Made by a program: the position numbers and the translations under genes. From NCBI RefSeq assembly GCF_010727125.1, contig NZ_AP022564.1, positions 1,116,001 through 1,180,000 of the forward strand: a stretch of DNA of 64,000 nt, read 5' to 3'. Position 1 is the stretch's first letter, and every line of letters starts with the position of its first letter. Below the pieces are notes generated by a model. The model had not been told where the DNA came from. It worked only from the letters and a program-made list of their open reading frames with translations, and made no database searches. This DNA is from Mycolicibacter terrae (GTDB taxonomy: Bacteria > Actinomycetota > Actinomycetes > Mycobacteriales > Mycobacteriaceae). Shown one piece after another: positions 26,459 through 34,827 of the stretch.

Positions 26459-27660
26459 GCCGCTTTCTCCAGGATGTGGATACCGCAGGTCGATCCCAGC
26501 CCGATCACGTGGGCCAGGCCGACCCGGGCCCCCGCGATCTGCCGATCGCCGGCTTCGTCGCGCAGGTGCTGGCAGATCTCCCAGACGTTGGCGATACCGG
26601 TGGCCGCGATCGGATGGCCTTTGGATTGCAGGCCACCGGAGACGTTCACCGGCAGCCTCCCGTCGCGCCAGGTGGCTCCGCTGTCGAAGAACTCCACGGC
26701 CCCGCCGGGCTCGCACAGTCCCAGGTTGTCGTAGTGCACCAGCTCGGCGGTGGCGAAGCAGTCGTGCAGCTCGACCAGGTCCAGATCGGCGGGGCCGAGC
26801 CCGGCCTGCTCATAAGCCTGCGTCGCGGCATTGCGGGTCACGGTGTTGACGTTGGGCAGCACCTGGCAGGCCTCTTCCCACGGATCGGTGGTCAGCACCG
26901 ACGCGCTGATCTTCACCGCACGCCGGCGCTGTTCGGGCGAGAGCCGTTGCAGCCGTTCGTCGCTGACCAGCACCGCCGCGGCGGCGCCGTCACAGTTGGC
27001 CGAGCACATCGGCCGGGTGTTGGGGTAGGCGATCATGACGTCGTTCATGATCTGCTCGGCAGACATCGCCTTGGTATGCGCGGCCAGCGGATTGCGCGTC
27101 GAATGGCTGTGGTTCTTCTCGCTGATCCGGGCGAACAGGTCCAGCGGCACGCCGCCATAGTCGTGCCGACGCAGATACTGCATCCCGATCTGGGCGAAGA
27201 CGCCGGGCATCAGATCGGTGCCGATCCGGCCTTCCACGCCGGTGACGGCGTCCAGGCGACCACCGGGTTGCCAGGTTTTGGGACCGCCGCGCTGCTTGGC
27301 TGCGGCACCCAACATGCCTGCACCGGCCAGCTTCTCGGCGCCGACCGCGAGCCCGAGGTCGGCCTCACCGGCCTTGATGGCCAAAATCGCCGTGCGCAAC
27401 GCGGTCGCGCCGGTGGCACAGGCGTTGGCCACGTTGAACACCGGGATGCCCGTCTGGCCGAGTTGCTTCTGGACCGCCTGCCCGAAACCGGGGTTGCCCA
27501 ACAGATTCCCGGCGGCCATGACATCGACATCGGCGACGCTGATCCCCGCGTCGGCAAGTGCGGCATGAGCCGCGTCGAAGCCGAGCCCGACGGCGTCACG
27601 GTCGGGGCGTTTGCCGAATTTGGTCATCGCAATGCCCAGGATCCAGATGTCACCGTTCAT
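26455..27660 (-). CDS. SCP-x-type thiolase / lipid-transfer thiolase
   Basis: A 401-residue thiolase-superfamily protein of the non-decarboxylating SCP-x group. A nucleophilic Cys is present in NVANACATGATALR, together with ELHDCFATAEL and SGGLQSKGHPIAATG with the active-site His, so thiolytic activity is expected. It is coupled by a 4-nt overlap to the DUF35 gene upstream, the usual partner in such complexes, and to the enoyl-CoA hydratase downstream. The pair probably cleaves a bulky or branched 3-ketoacyl-CoA. Confidence 0.9.
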   Translation of the reverse strand: MNGDIWILGIAMTKFGKRPDRDAVGLGFDAAHAALADAGISVADVDVMAAGNLLGNPGFGQAVQKQLGQTGIPVFNVANACATGATALRTAILAIKAGEADLGLAVGAEKLAGAGMLGAAAKQRGGPKTWQPGGRLDAVTGVEGRIGTDLMPGVFAQIGMQYLRRHDYGGVPLDLFARISEKNHSHSTRNPLAAHTKAMSAEQIMNDVMIAYPNTRPMCSANCDGAAAAVLVSDERLQRLSPEQRRRAVKISASVLTTDPWEEACQVLPNVNTVTRNAATQAYEQAGLGPADLDLVELHDCFATAELVHYDNLGLCEPGGAVEFFDSGATWRDGRLPVNVSGGLQSKGHPIAATGIANVWEICQHLRDEAGDRQIAGARVGLAHVIGLGSTCGIHILEKAA

Positions 27661-28082
27661 CGGCCGTCCTCCCCGTCCGGAATCGGTTCGAATCCGAAAC
27701 CGATCGCCATCGTTCCTTCATCGTCTTCACCAATGGGAAAACTGGTGAGACGCAACTGCATCCCGAGCTGGACCGAATCGACGCTCGCCTCGACATTGAC
27801 GATGTTGGCGCGCACCGAAATCCCGTCACAGTCGACGACGCCGGCGATGTAGGGCACCGGCGTTCCGGGTGCGGCGACTTCGACCACGGTGAACGTCTCC
27901 AACGTGCCGGTGGGTGAGACCGCCCGGGTGGAAAATGACGTCCCGAAGCAGGACGCGCAGCCGTCGCGCCGGTCGAAGTAGTAGGCGTCGCAGTCCGTGC
28001 AGACGGTCACGGTGAGGTGCGGGGGATCGGTGAGCGTGAGGTAGCCGACGATGGGGACCGTCGCCTGCGTGCTTGTTGTCAT
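27657..28082 (-). CDS. DUF35 OB-fold/zinc-ribbon protein (thiolase partner)
   Basis: A 141-residue acyl-CoA-associated DUF35 protein. The N-terminal zinc ribbon is visible as VCTDCDAYYFDRRDGCASC (four Cys), followed by an OB-fold (GTLETFTVVEVAAPGTPVPY). DUF35 proteins dimerise with SCP-x thiolases or Ltp2 aldolases and help bind the CoA ester. The ATG at 28082 lies 22 bp after the FadD stop, and its own stop overlaps the thiolase start. Confidence 0.88.
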   Translation of the reverse strand: MTTSTQATVPIVGYLTLTDPPHLTVTVCTDCDAYYFDRRDGCASCFGTSFSTRAVSPTGTLETFTVVEVAAPGTPVPYIAGVVDCDGISVRANIVNVEASVDSVQLGMQLRLTSFPIGEDDEGTMAIGFGFEPIPDGEDGR

Positions 28083-28104
28083 GGTGGGTGGCTCCTTCCT
28101 CGGA

Positions 28105-29676
28105 TCAGACCTGGCGGCCCGCGTCGGCCCAGTAGGACTGCCGGACATCGCGCTTGATGAGCTTGCCGGCCTCGGTACGGGGCAGGGCGGGGGTGAAGTC
28201 CACTGACCGCGGGCATTTGAAACCGGCCAGCCTGTCTCTGCAGTAGGCGATGATCTCCGCTGCCAACTCGTCGGAAGGCTCAAAGTCGCCGATCAGTTCG
28301 ACGACGGCTTTGACCTGCTCACCCCACTCCGGGTCCGGGATGCCGATCACCGCGACGTCAGCGATCGCCGGATGGCCGGACAGCACCCCTTCGACCTCGG
28401 CGGGATAGATGTTGACACCGCCGCTGATGATCATGTCCTTGGCGCGGTCACAGATGAACAGATATCCGTCATCGTCGAGATAGCCGACATCCCCGATGGT
28501 AAATGCTGCGCCGCGGTGCACTGATGCCGTGAGTTCGGCGTCATTGCGGTACTCAAACCGCTTTCCGTCGGCGCGCTCGATAAAGACGTTGCCGATAGCG
28601 TTGGGCGGCAGCGTCTTTCCCTCGTCGTCGAGAATCTTGACGTGCATTCCGCGGATCGCTCGGCCCACGGTCCCGGGTTTCTCGAGCCAGCGATGCGGTT
28701 TTGCGATGGTGGCCGCACCCTCGGTTCCCCCGTACGTCTCCCATATCACCGGACCCCACCAGGCCAGCATGTCCTTCTTCACCTGAAGTGGGCACGGTGC
28801 GGCCGAGTGGACCACCGATCTCAAGCTGGACACGTCGTAGCGAGCGCGAACGTCGGCGGGAAGCTTGAGCATCCGCACGAATTGGGTGGGGACCATGTAC
28901 GCGGTGGTCACCGAATGCTCGTCGATGGCGGCCAGGGTCTGCTCGGCGTCAAAGCGGCCCAGGATCACCAGTGGCTGGCCGACATTGAGCGCGCCGAGGT
29001 AGAAGCTCTGGCAACCGCCGTGGTGCATCCCGGTGGAGACCAGATGAGCCCCGTCGAAGGGCAGGAAGCTGAAGGCGCGGCCGAACACCGCCATCGCGTT
29101 CGCCGCCTCCGACGGGTCGCGCCCGTCCAGTGGGTGCACGATGCCCTTCGGCTTTCCGGTCGTGCCCGAGGAGTATCGGATCGAGTCGCCCTGAATGCGG
29201 TCCCCGGGCGGCGTGTGGGGTTGCCCGCAAACCAGCTCGGACTCGGCTATGAAGCCGGTCGGGAGCGGCGATCCCGCCCCGGCCACCACGACCCGCAGCG
29301 CCGCGTGGGTCGTGGTGTCGGTGAACCTGTCGAGATAGTCGACGTGGGTCACCACCGCGGTGGCGCCGGAATGTTGCAGGATCACGGCGAACTCGTCGGC
29401 CGACAGGGCGGGATTGAGCGTGAGGTAGCGCAGGCCGATCTCGGTCGTGGCCAACTGCCAGATCACGGCGTCGACGTCGTTGGGCAGCGCGTAGGCCACC
29501 ACATCGCCGGCGACGAGGCCGTGGGCGCGCAGCGCATGGGCCAGGCGATGGGCCGCCCCGGTGAGTTCGGCGAAGGTCAGGCTGCGCCCACTCGGAGAGG
29601 CGATGACGGCCGGGGCGTCGGGGTGGTCCTCGGCGATCCACCACACGCCCAGACGCTGGTCCCATGGTCCCCGCAT
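28105..29676 (-). CDS. acyl-CoA synthetase (FadD-type AMP-binding)
   Basis: A 523-residue ANL-superfamily ligase forming acyl-CoA through an acyl-AMP intermediate. The P-loop-like motif YSSGTTGKPKGIVHP, the A5 region ETYGGTEGAA, and GDVGYLDDDGYLFICDR are present, as is the C-terminal catalytic Lys motif RTEAGKLIKRD. ATG 29676 is chosen because AGGAGG sits 6-7 nt upstream; ATG 29697 is longer but has no such site. Operator copy at 29706 lies 30 bp upstream. First gene of the FadD-DUF35-thiolase-hydratase operon. Confidence 0.92.
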   Translation of the reverse strand: MRGPWDQRLGVWWIAEDHPDAPAVIASPSGRSLTFAELTGAAHRLAHALRAHGLVAGDVVAYALPNDVDAVIWQLATTEIGLRYLTLNPALSADEFAVILQHSGATAVVTHVDYLDRFTDTTTHAALRVVVAGAGSPLPTGFIAESELVCGQPHTPPGDRIQGDSIRYSSGTTGKPKGIVHPLDGRDPSEAANAMAVFGRAFSFLPFDGAHLVSTGMHHGGCQSFYLGALNVGQPLVILGRFDAEQTLAAIDEHSVTTAYMVPTQFVRMLKLPADVRARYDVSSLRSVVHSAAPCPLQVKKDMLAWWGPVIWETYGGTEGAATIAKPHRWLEKPGTVGRAIRGMHVKILDDEGKTLPPNAIGNVFIERADGKRFEYRNDAELTASVHRGAAFTIGDVGYLDDDGYLFICDRAKDMIISGGVNIYPAEVEGVLSGHPAIADVAVIGIPDPEWGEQVKAVVELIGDFEPSDELAAEIIAYCRDRLAGFKCPRSVDFTPALPRTEAGKLIKRDVRQSYWADAGRQV

Positions 29677-29705
29677 TCGCGCCTCCTGCCCATCCATCGC
29701 CTAGA

Positions 29706-29725
29706 ACAGTATACTCATTTAGGCG
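29706..29725 (+). promoter_or_regulatory. island operator motif, strong copy
   Basis: ACAGTATACTCATTTAGGCG lies between the start of the FadD gene (29676, minus strand) and the end of the tandem GntR gene. Its core GTATAC fits the GT-N2-AC core that FadR-subfamily GntR proteins recognise. Confidence 0.6.
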
Positions 29726-29755
29726 ATAGTGAAAGTCCGCCGAAGGCGGCGCGTG

Positions 29756-31183
29756 CTACCGGGTGGGCGAAGTAGCGGTCATGTGGGCGCGCATGCGCAT
29801 GATCGCGACTTCGGTATCGCCGGCGATGAGGGCCTCAGCGATACCGCGGTGGGCGGGTTCGATCACGTCGGCCCGCGCGAACTCGCCCGAGCGGGGGTCG
29901 CTGGTCGCGAACTCTGCGAAGAACTGCCAACCGAGTCGCATCGTGACGCGGTGGACCAACTCCAGGGCGCGGTTGCCGGTGAGCCCCCCGAGCACGGAGT
30001 GGAAATCCTCCCGCTTGTTGAAGGCCAGCGCGAAACCCTGGCCGGACTCGGTGTCCAGCGCATGGCGAATAGCCTCGGCGCCGTCGGCTTTCAGGTTGGC
30101 CGCCACTCGTTCGACGACTGCCAGTTCCAGCCAGGTTCGAACTTCTTCGAGGTGGCGCGTATTGACGCCGTGGCGCCGTAGGTAGATCGCGATGATGTCG
30201 GTAAGGGCGACGATATCGGGAGCCGTGACAAACAGACCGCCGCCGGGACCCCGGCGGGTCAGTGCGATCTGCTGGTATTCCAGGATCCGGATCGCCTCGC
30301 GCAGCACCGCCCGGCTGGCCTGGTATTTGTCCATCAACGTCGCCTCGGATCCGATAAAGGTGCCCGGTGGATTGCCGAGAATATCGGCGACGATCTGGCG
30401 GGCCAGGGCCTCGCCGCGTTTGTCGCTGTCGCTGCCGGCCAAGGCATCTGACGGATCGAGCCGTTGGACCGTGCTGGGCTGGCTACGCACGAAATCGGCT
30501 TCTGCGCTCAGGTGGCGCCGCATCCGTTCACGTGCCAGCCCGGCGTCGTGGGTCAGGATGGCCCGAGCGAGCTGGTCGTGGGCCCGGCACACCTCCTGCT
30601 CGAAATCGGCTGGCAACGCGGCGGTGTCGTTGAAATGAAAGTTGATCACCCGGCTGAACGTCTCGACGAACAGCTTCAGCACCGGATTGCCCGTCGAGGC
30701 GGCAAGCTGGGTGTGCAGCAATCGGTAGTCGGCGACGTTGCCGTGGGCCTCGTAGTCCAGCGTCTCGCGGATTGCGGCGATGTCGGTCTCGGTGGCGCGG
30801 TCGGCGACGAGCTCGGCCACCAATTCCTCGAGCACGATCCTGGTGTCGAAGATCTCGTCGAGGGTCGCGTCGGTACGCAGTAGATAAATGATCGTCGGAC
30901 CGATCACCGCGTCGACGTCAGGCTCGTCGATGACGAGCCCGCCCCCGGTGCCCCGGCGCATCCGCGCGATGTGTTGGTGCTCGACCAGCCGAATGGCTTC
31001 CCGCAGTACCGCGCGGCTGACGCCGTAGCGTTCCAGCAGCTCGGACTCCGAACCCAGCACATGGCCCACCGGCCAGCCCAGCTGCATCACGTCGGCGAGA
31101 ATCTGTTCAGCCGCCCGGCTGGCGAGTTTGGCCCGGCGAGAATCGATCGGCGGCGCTATCAGCTCCGGATTCAACGGCGTCAC
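29756..31183 (-). CDS. tandem GntR-FCD / GntR-FCD fused regulator
   Basis: A 475-residue protein made of two complete FadR-type units. Module 1 has a winged helix near residues 22-88 (ESELLERYGVSRAVLREAIR, RRGTGGGLVI) and an FCD domain to about 225. Module 2 has a winged helix near 256-320 (EATLMDKYQASRAVLREAIR, RRGPGGGLFV) and a second FCD domain to the end. Ordinary GntR regulators are about 230-270 residues and dimerise, so this is a covalent pseudo-dimer. GTG 31183 overlaps the stop of the enoyl-CoA hydratase (GTGA), so both are co-transcribed from the promoter holding the motif at 32022. Confidence 0.9.
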   Translation of the reverse strand: MTPLNPELIAPPIDSRRAKLASRAAEQILADVMQLGWPVGHVLGSESELLERYGVSRAVLREAIRLVEHQHIARMRRGTGGGLVIDEPDVDAVIGPTIIYLLRTDATLDEIFDTRIVLEELVAELVADRATETDIAAIRETLDYEAHGNVADYRLLHTQLAASTGNPVLKLFVETFSRVINFHFNDTAALPADFEQEVCRAHDQLARAILTHDAGLARERMRRHLSAEADFVRSQPSTVQRLDPSDALAGSDSDKRGEALARQIVADILGNPPGTFIGSEATLMDKYQASRAVLREAIRILEYQQIALTRRGPGGGLFVTAPDIVALTDIIAIYLRRHGVNTRHLEEVRTWLELAVVERVAANLKADGAEAIRHALDTESGQGFALAFNKREDFHSVLGGLTGNRALELVHRVTMRLGWQFFAEFATSDPRSGEFARADVIEPAHRGIAEALIAGDTEVAIMRMRAHMTATSPTR

Positions 31184-32016
31184 CGGGACACGGGCGGACC
31201 GTTGCGGCGCGGCGCGGCGCGCCGTTCGGCCAGCGGCGGGTTGCCGATGTGGGTGTAGGCCATGCCGTTCTGCAGCGCGGTGGACCGGGTCATATCTAGA
31301 GACTCCCATATCGCGCGGATGGTTCCCTGTATCGCTGTCGGGTTGCGCGCCGCTATCGCCGTCGCGATGTCGTGTGCGCGGGTCCAGAGTTGCTCGCGGC
31401 TTACCACTTCGGACACCAGGCCGATCCGCAGCGCGGTCTCGGCCGTGATGCGCTCCTCCGTTCCCATCAGTGCCCACCGCAGAACCTCGCCGAGGGGGAC
31501 GCCGCGGTGCAGCATGCCGATCGGCTCCAGCGCGGAGACGATCGAGGCGTTGGCGTGCGGGTCGAAAAATGCCGCGTCATCCGAGCAAATGATGATGTCG
31601 GATTCGTTCAACAGGTACTGCGCGCCCCCGGCGGCCAGTCCGTGTACCGCGGTGATCACCGGCTTCCAGCATCGATGGCCGATCTTCGGCGCGATCAGCA
31701 CGCCGGGGTCGAAGGTGTTCCAGACGTTGGATTTGAGGAACCAACCCGAATCGCCCTTGACGTCCACACCGGTGCAGAATGCGCGTTCGCCGGCGGCCCG
31801 CAGCACCGCGGCATGGATGTCGTCGGAGTCACGAACCCGACGCCAGGCCCAGGACAGCTCGGCGGCCATCCGGCCGGAGACCGCGTTCAGGGCGTCCGGC
31901 CGATTGAGCGTGATCGTTGCCACATGCTCGTCGTTCACGGTGAACTCGATGTCGTGCAACGGGATCAGATCGGGGGAGTCGGAGGACTGATCGTCCGAGG
32001 GGGTAGCCAAAATCAT
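31180..32016 (-). CDS. enoyl-CoA hydratase/isomerase family protein
   Basis: A 278-residue crotonase-superfamily enzyme. ITLNRPDALNAVSGRM and FCTGVDVKGD (oxyanion hole) and AVHGLAAGGAQYLLNESDII are visible. The FFDPHANASIVSALEP segment replaces the common FGLPEV, so the usual catalytic Glu is not obvious and the reaction may differ from simple hydration. The ATG at 32016 lies 5 bp from an operator copy. It is coupled by a 4-nt overlap to the tandem GntR gene downstream, an unusual enzyme-regulator pairing. Confidence 0.88.
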   Translation of the reverse strand: MILATPSDDQSSDSPDLIPLHDIEFTVNDEHVATITLNRPDALNAVSGRMAAELSWAWRRVRDSDDIHAAVLRAAGERAFCTGVDVKGDSGWFLKSNVWNTFDPGVLIAPKIGHRCWKPVITAVHGLAAGGAQYLLNESDIIICSDDAAFFDPHANASIVSALEPIGMLHRGVPLGEVLRWALMGTEERITAETALRIGLVSEVVSREQLWTRAHDIATAIAARNPTAIQGTIRAIWESLDMTRSTALQNGMAYTHIGNPPLAERRAAPRRNGPPVSR

Positions 32017-32021
32017 AGAAA

Positions 32022-32041
32022 TCAGTGTACTAATAAATCGG
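32022..32041 (+). promoter_or_regulatory. island operator motif, strong copy
   Basis: TCAGTGTACTAATAAATCGG lies 5 bp from the enoyl-CoA hydratase ATG (32016, minus) and just ahead of the plus-strand open frame at 32044. GTGTAC supplies the GT-N2-AC core. Since this transcript also carries the tandem GntR gene, binding here would be autoregulatory. Confidence 0.55.
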
Positions 32042-32043
32042 GA

Positions 32044-32298
32044 ATGGACACACGAAAGAGGGGACGCGGGATGGGAAGCCTTGACAGGCGCGTCGTCGTG
32101 GTGACCGCAGCCGGCAGACGTCGAGTACGCAGAGACTTGCGGCGCGCCCCAATGACAGCAATGACAACGTCGGTACGTGACCGTCGGGAGGCCCGGCTCG
32201 TCGAGGGGTTAAGCCGGACCCGGATCGTCGAGTACACGACCGTCGACCCGCGTGGGCAAGCCGTGCCGGCGGGCTCGGCGAAAACGCGATTGGGGTAG
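32044..32298 (+). pseudogene. possible SDR remnant upstream of the P450 gene
   Basis: An 84-codon open frame fills the 284-bp gap between the divergent hydratase and P450 genes. Its start (MGSLDRRVVVVTAAGR) closely resembles the beginning of short-chain dehydrogenases, usually SLDGRVVVVTGAGRG, but the glycine motif is disrupted and the rest is Arg-rich without family resemblance. It may be the degraded 5' end of an SDR gene, or a leader region of the P450 transcript. Confidence is low because only about 16 residues are informative. Confidence 0.3.
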
Positions 32299-32300
32299 CA

Positions 32301-33554
32301 ATGAAGATGAGAATGCCCAAGAATCCCGGCACGTTGTCGGTTACCGATCTCGATTCCCGGGAGATGCTCGACAATCCGTATCCGCGCCTGGCGCGGCTGC
32401 GTGCGTCGGAACCGGTGTCGTGGGCCAAGTCCCGGGAGCACCTGCGCGGGTCGGGTGGCTACATGCTGACCCGCTACGAGGATGTGCTCGCGCTGCACGG
32501 CGGTGACGACCTGTACTCGACCGACTTGCTCAAACACACGCTGTTCGGAAAGTTCGCCTGGGTATTGCCCCCGACCATCCGGATGCTGATGCAGACGATG
32601 GTGTTCAAAGACGACCCGGATCACAAGAGGCTGCGGACGCTGGTGGTGCACAAGGCGTTCACGCCCAAGCGCGTCGCCGGCCTGGCACCCGACATCGCCA
32701 AGATCGCCGGCCAACTCGCCGACGAGATCGAAGCCAACCGTGAGGTGGACCTGGTTCACCAGTTCGCGGTGCGGCTCCCGCTGTCGGTCATCGCCACCCT
32801 GCTCGGGGTGGCCGACGCGGACCGGGACAGGTTTCACCAGCTGGTGGAGACGCTGGGTGGGAACTCCGGCCGCCGCGACAGCAGGCTGCGCGGGCTGCAG
32901 ACCGCGCGGCAGCTGGCGCAGCTGTTCGAGGACCTCATCGAGGACCGCCGGCGTAACCCCGACGACGGTCTGGTCTCGGAGTTGATCCGCGCCGAGGTGG
33001 AGGGTGAGCGCCTGAGCCACAAAGAGACCGTCGCGATGGTGTTCCTGCTGTTGTTGGCCGGCCACGACACCACCGCCAGCCTGATCAGCAGCAGCGTGCT
33101 GACCCTGATCGAGAACCCCGAGCAGCTGGCCCTGCTGCGTGCGCAGCCGGAACTGCTGGAGACCACCGCACTCGAGGAGCTGCTGCGCTACACCACCCCG
33201 GTCGCCTGCGGCGCCCCCCGGATCGCCTTGCAGGACACCGAGATCTGCGGAGTCCCGATTCCGCGCGGAGCGCAGGTCGTCGGCATGCTCACCGCCGCCA
33301 ACCGCGACGACGCGGTGTTCGAGAATCCGGACGCACTCGATCTGCACCGCAAGCCGAACAAGCATGTGTCGTTCGCTTACGGCATGCACTACTGCCTGGG
33401 CACCCACCTGGCCCGGCTGGAGGGACGTATCGCGCTCACGACACTGCTGCAGCGCCTCCCGAACTGGGAGCTGACCGTGCCGCGCGACCGGGTGCGCTTC
33501 AAATCCACAGTGTCACTTCGAGGACCAGTCAAACTGCCGGTAAGGATGTACTGA
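32301..33554 (+). CDS. cytochrome P450
   Basis: A 417-residue soluble bacterial P450. The oxygen-binding I-helix motif AGHDTTA (about 253-259), ExxR as EELLR, and the haem-ligand loop SFAYGMHYCLGTHLARLE (Cys 365) are all present. It should hydroxylate a lipid-like substrate with electrons from a ferredoxin encoded elsewhere. I cannot assign a CYP family. ATG 32301 or ATG 32307 could be the start. The next gene begins one base after the stop, forming an operon with the hydratase, enoyl-CoA hydratase, APH-like and FadE genes. Confidence 0.94.
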   Translation: MKMRMPKNPGTLSVTDLDSREMLDNPYPRLARLRASEPVSWAKSREHLRGSGGYMLTRYEDVLALHGGDDLYSTDLLKHTLFGKFAWVLPPTIRMLMQTMVFKDDPDHKRLRTLVVHKAFTPKRVAGLAPDIAKIAGQLADEIEANREVDLVHQFAVRLPLSVIATLLGVADADRDRFHQLVETLGGNSGRRDSRLRGLQTARQLAQLFEDLIEDRRRNPDDGLVSELIRAEVEGERLSHKETVAMVFLLLLAGHDTTASLISSSVLTLIENPEQLALLRAQPELLETTALEELLRYTTPVACGAPRIALQDTEICGVPIPRGAQVVGMLTAANRDDAVFENPDALDLHRKPNKHVSFAYGMHYCLGTHLARLEGRIALTTLLQRLPNWELTVPRDRVRFKSTVSLRGPVKLPVRMY

Positions 33555-33555
33555 C

Positions 33556-34827
33556 GTGACCCAGACCGCACAGGCGCAGGACTTCGACCACGCCATCAAA
33601 GACGAGGACATCGAGCGCGCCAAGTTGCTGCTCGGCGTCGATGCCCCGACCAGTATCGACGAGTACTACCGTGAACTCAGCGCCGACGGGATCCGCAACT
33701 TCGCCCGCGCCTACGGAGACGACAACCCGTTGTACGCCGACCCGAAGTACGCGGCGAGCACCCGCTGGGGCGGCCCGATCGCCCCGCCGATGATCCACAT
33801 CGCGATGGCACGCAAGATGCTCGGTGACCCGATCCCCGAGGACCTCCGCAAGGCCACCAAGGGCCTGTTCTCCGGGGTCCATATGTTTGTCTCCGGTCAG
33901 GACACCGAGTGGTACGCGCCGGTCTACCCCGGCGACCAGCTCTTCGGTTTCGGCGGGCTGGAATCCATCGAGGAGAAGGCCAGCGAGTACGCGGGGCGGT
34001 CGATCATCCGGATCATCCGGTCGGTACGGGTGAACCAGCGGGCCGAGGTCGTGGCGGTGACCCGGATGATCCTGATCGCCACCGAACGCAAGAAATCGCG
34101 CGAGCGCGGCAAGTACATGGATCTCAAGCCGGCGACCTACACCGAGGAGCAGATCGCCGAGATCGACGAGATCTACGCCGCCGAGGGCCCGCGCGGCGCT
34201 GAACCGCGCTACTACGAGGACGTCGCCGTGGGCGACGCGTTGCCGAAGATGGTCAAGGGCCCGTTCACGCTGACCGACATGATCTGCTTCCACTCCGGCG
34301 GCTACGGGCTGGCGCCCTACGGCATCGGACCCGGCCGGGTCGGGTACAAGAACCGGCAGCGGGCGCCGAAGTTCTACATCAACAACGCCGCCGGGATCCC
34401 CGACGTCGCGCAGCGGCTGCACTGGGAGAACGAGTGGTCGCAGTCCATCGGCAATCCGATGGCCTACGACTACGGGGTGATGCGGGAATGCTGGCTGACC
34501 CATTACCTCACCGACTGGATGGGCGATGACGGCTGGCTGGTACGCCAGCACGACGAGATGCGCAAGTTCAACTTCATCGGCGACACCCAGGTCATCACCG
34601 GTGAGGTCGTCGGCAAGAGAGTCGAGAACGGCAACGGTGTCGTCGACATCGAGTTCCGGGCCACCAGTCAACGCGGCGAGGTCACCGCTCCGGCCACCGC
34701 GACGGTGGCGCTGCCCAGCCGGGAACTCGGACCGGTGGCGCTGCCGCAACCCGATGACGAACTGCGTCGCAAAGCGGTGGCGATGATGATGCGGCACAAC
34801 GAGTTATCGCGAGGCTCAAGCCGGTGA
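33556..34827 (+). CDS. double-hotdog acyl dehydratase (FAS1-like/MaoC-like)
   Basis: A 423-residue protein with two hotdog-type halves. The N-terminal half resembles the FAS1-like dehydratase domain (NFARAYGDDNPLYADPKYAA, then STRWGGPIAPP), and the C-terminal half resembles MaoC-like domains (YYEDVAVGDALPKMVKGPFT, HSGGY). Such proteins hydrate enoyl-CoA thioesters, including bulky sterol side-chain intermediates. The GTG start follows the P450 stop by one base, and the stop overlaps the GTG of the next gene (GTGA). Confidence 0.85.
   Translation: MTQTAQAQDFDHAIKDEDIERAKLLLGVDAPTSIDEYYRELSADGIRNFARAYGDDNPLYADPKYAASTRWGGPIAPPMIHIAMARKMLGDPIPEDLRKATKGLFSGVHMFVSGQDTEWYAPVYPGDQLFGFGGLESIEEKASEYAGRSIIRIIRSVRVNQRAEVVAVTRMILIATERKKSRERGKYMDLKPATYTEEQIAEIDEIYAAEGPRGAEPRYYEDVAVGDALPKMVKGPFTLTDMICFHSGGYGLAPYGIGPGRVGYKNRQRAPKFYINNAAGIPDVAQRLHWENEWSQSIGNPMAYDYGVMRECWLTHYLTDWMGDDGWLVRQHDEMRKFNFIGDTQVITGEVVGKRVENGNGVVDIEFRATSQRGEVTAPATATVALPSRELGPVALPQPDDELRRKAVAMMMRHNELSRGSSR

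Noticed and set aside
32022-33407. A 461-codon minus-strand frame opposite the P450 gene
   Set aside because: The P450 on the plus strand has all catalytic motifs; the antisense product is His/Gln/Val-rich with no domain.
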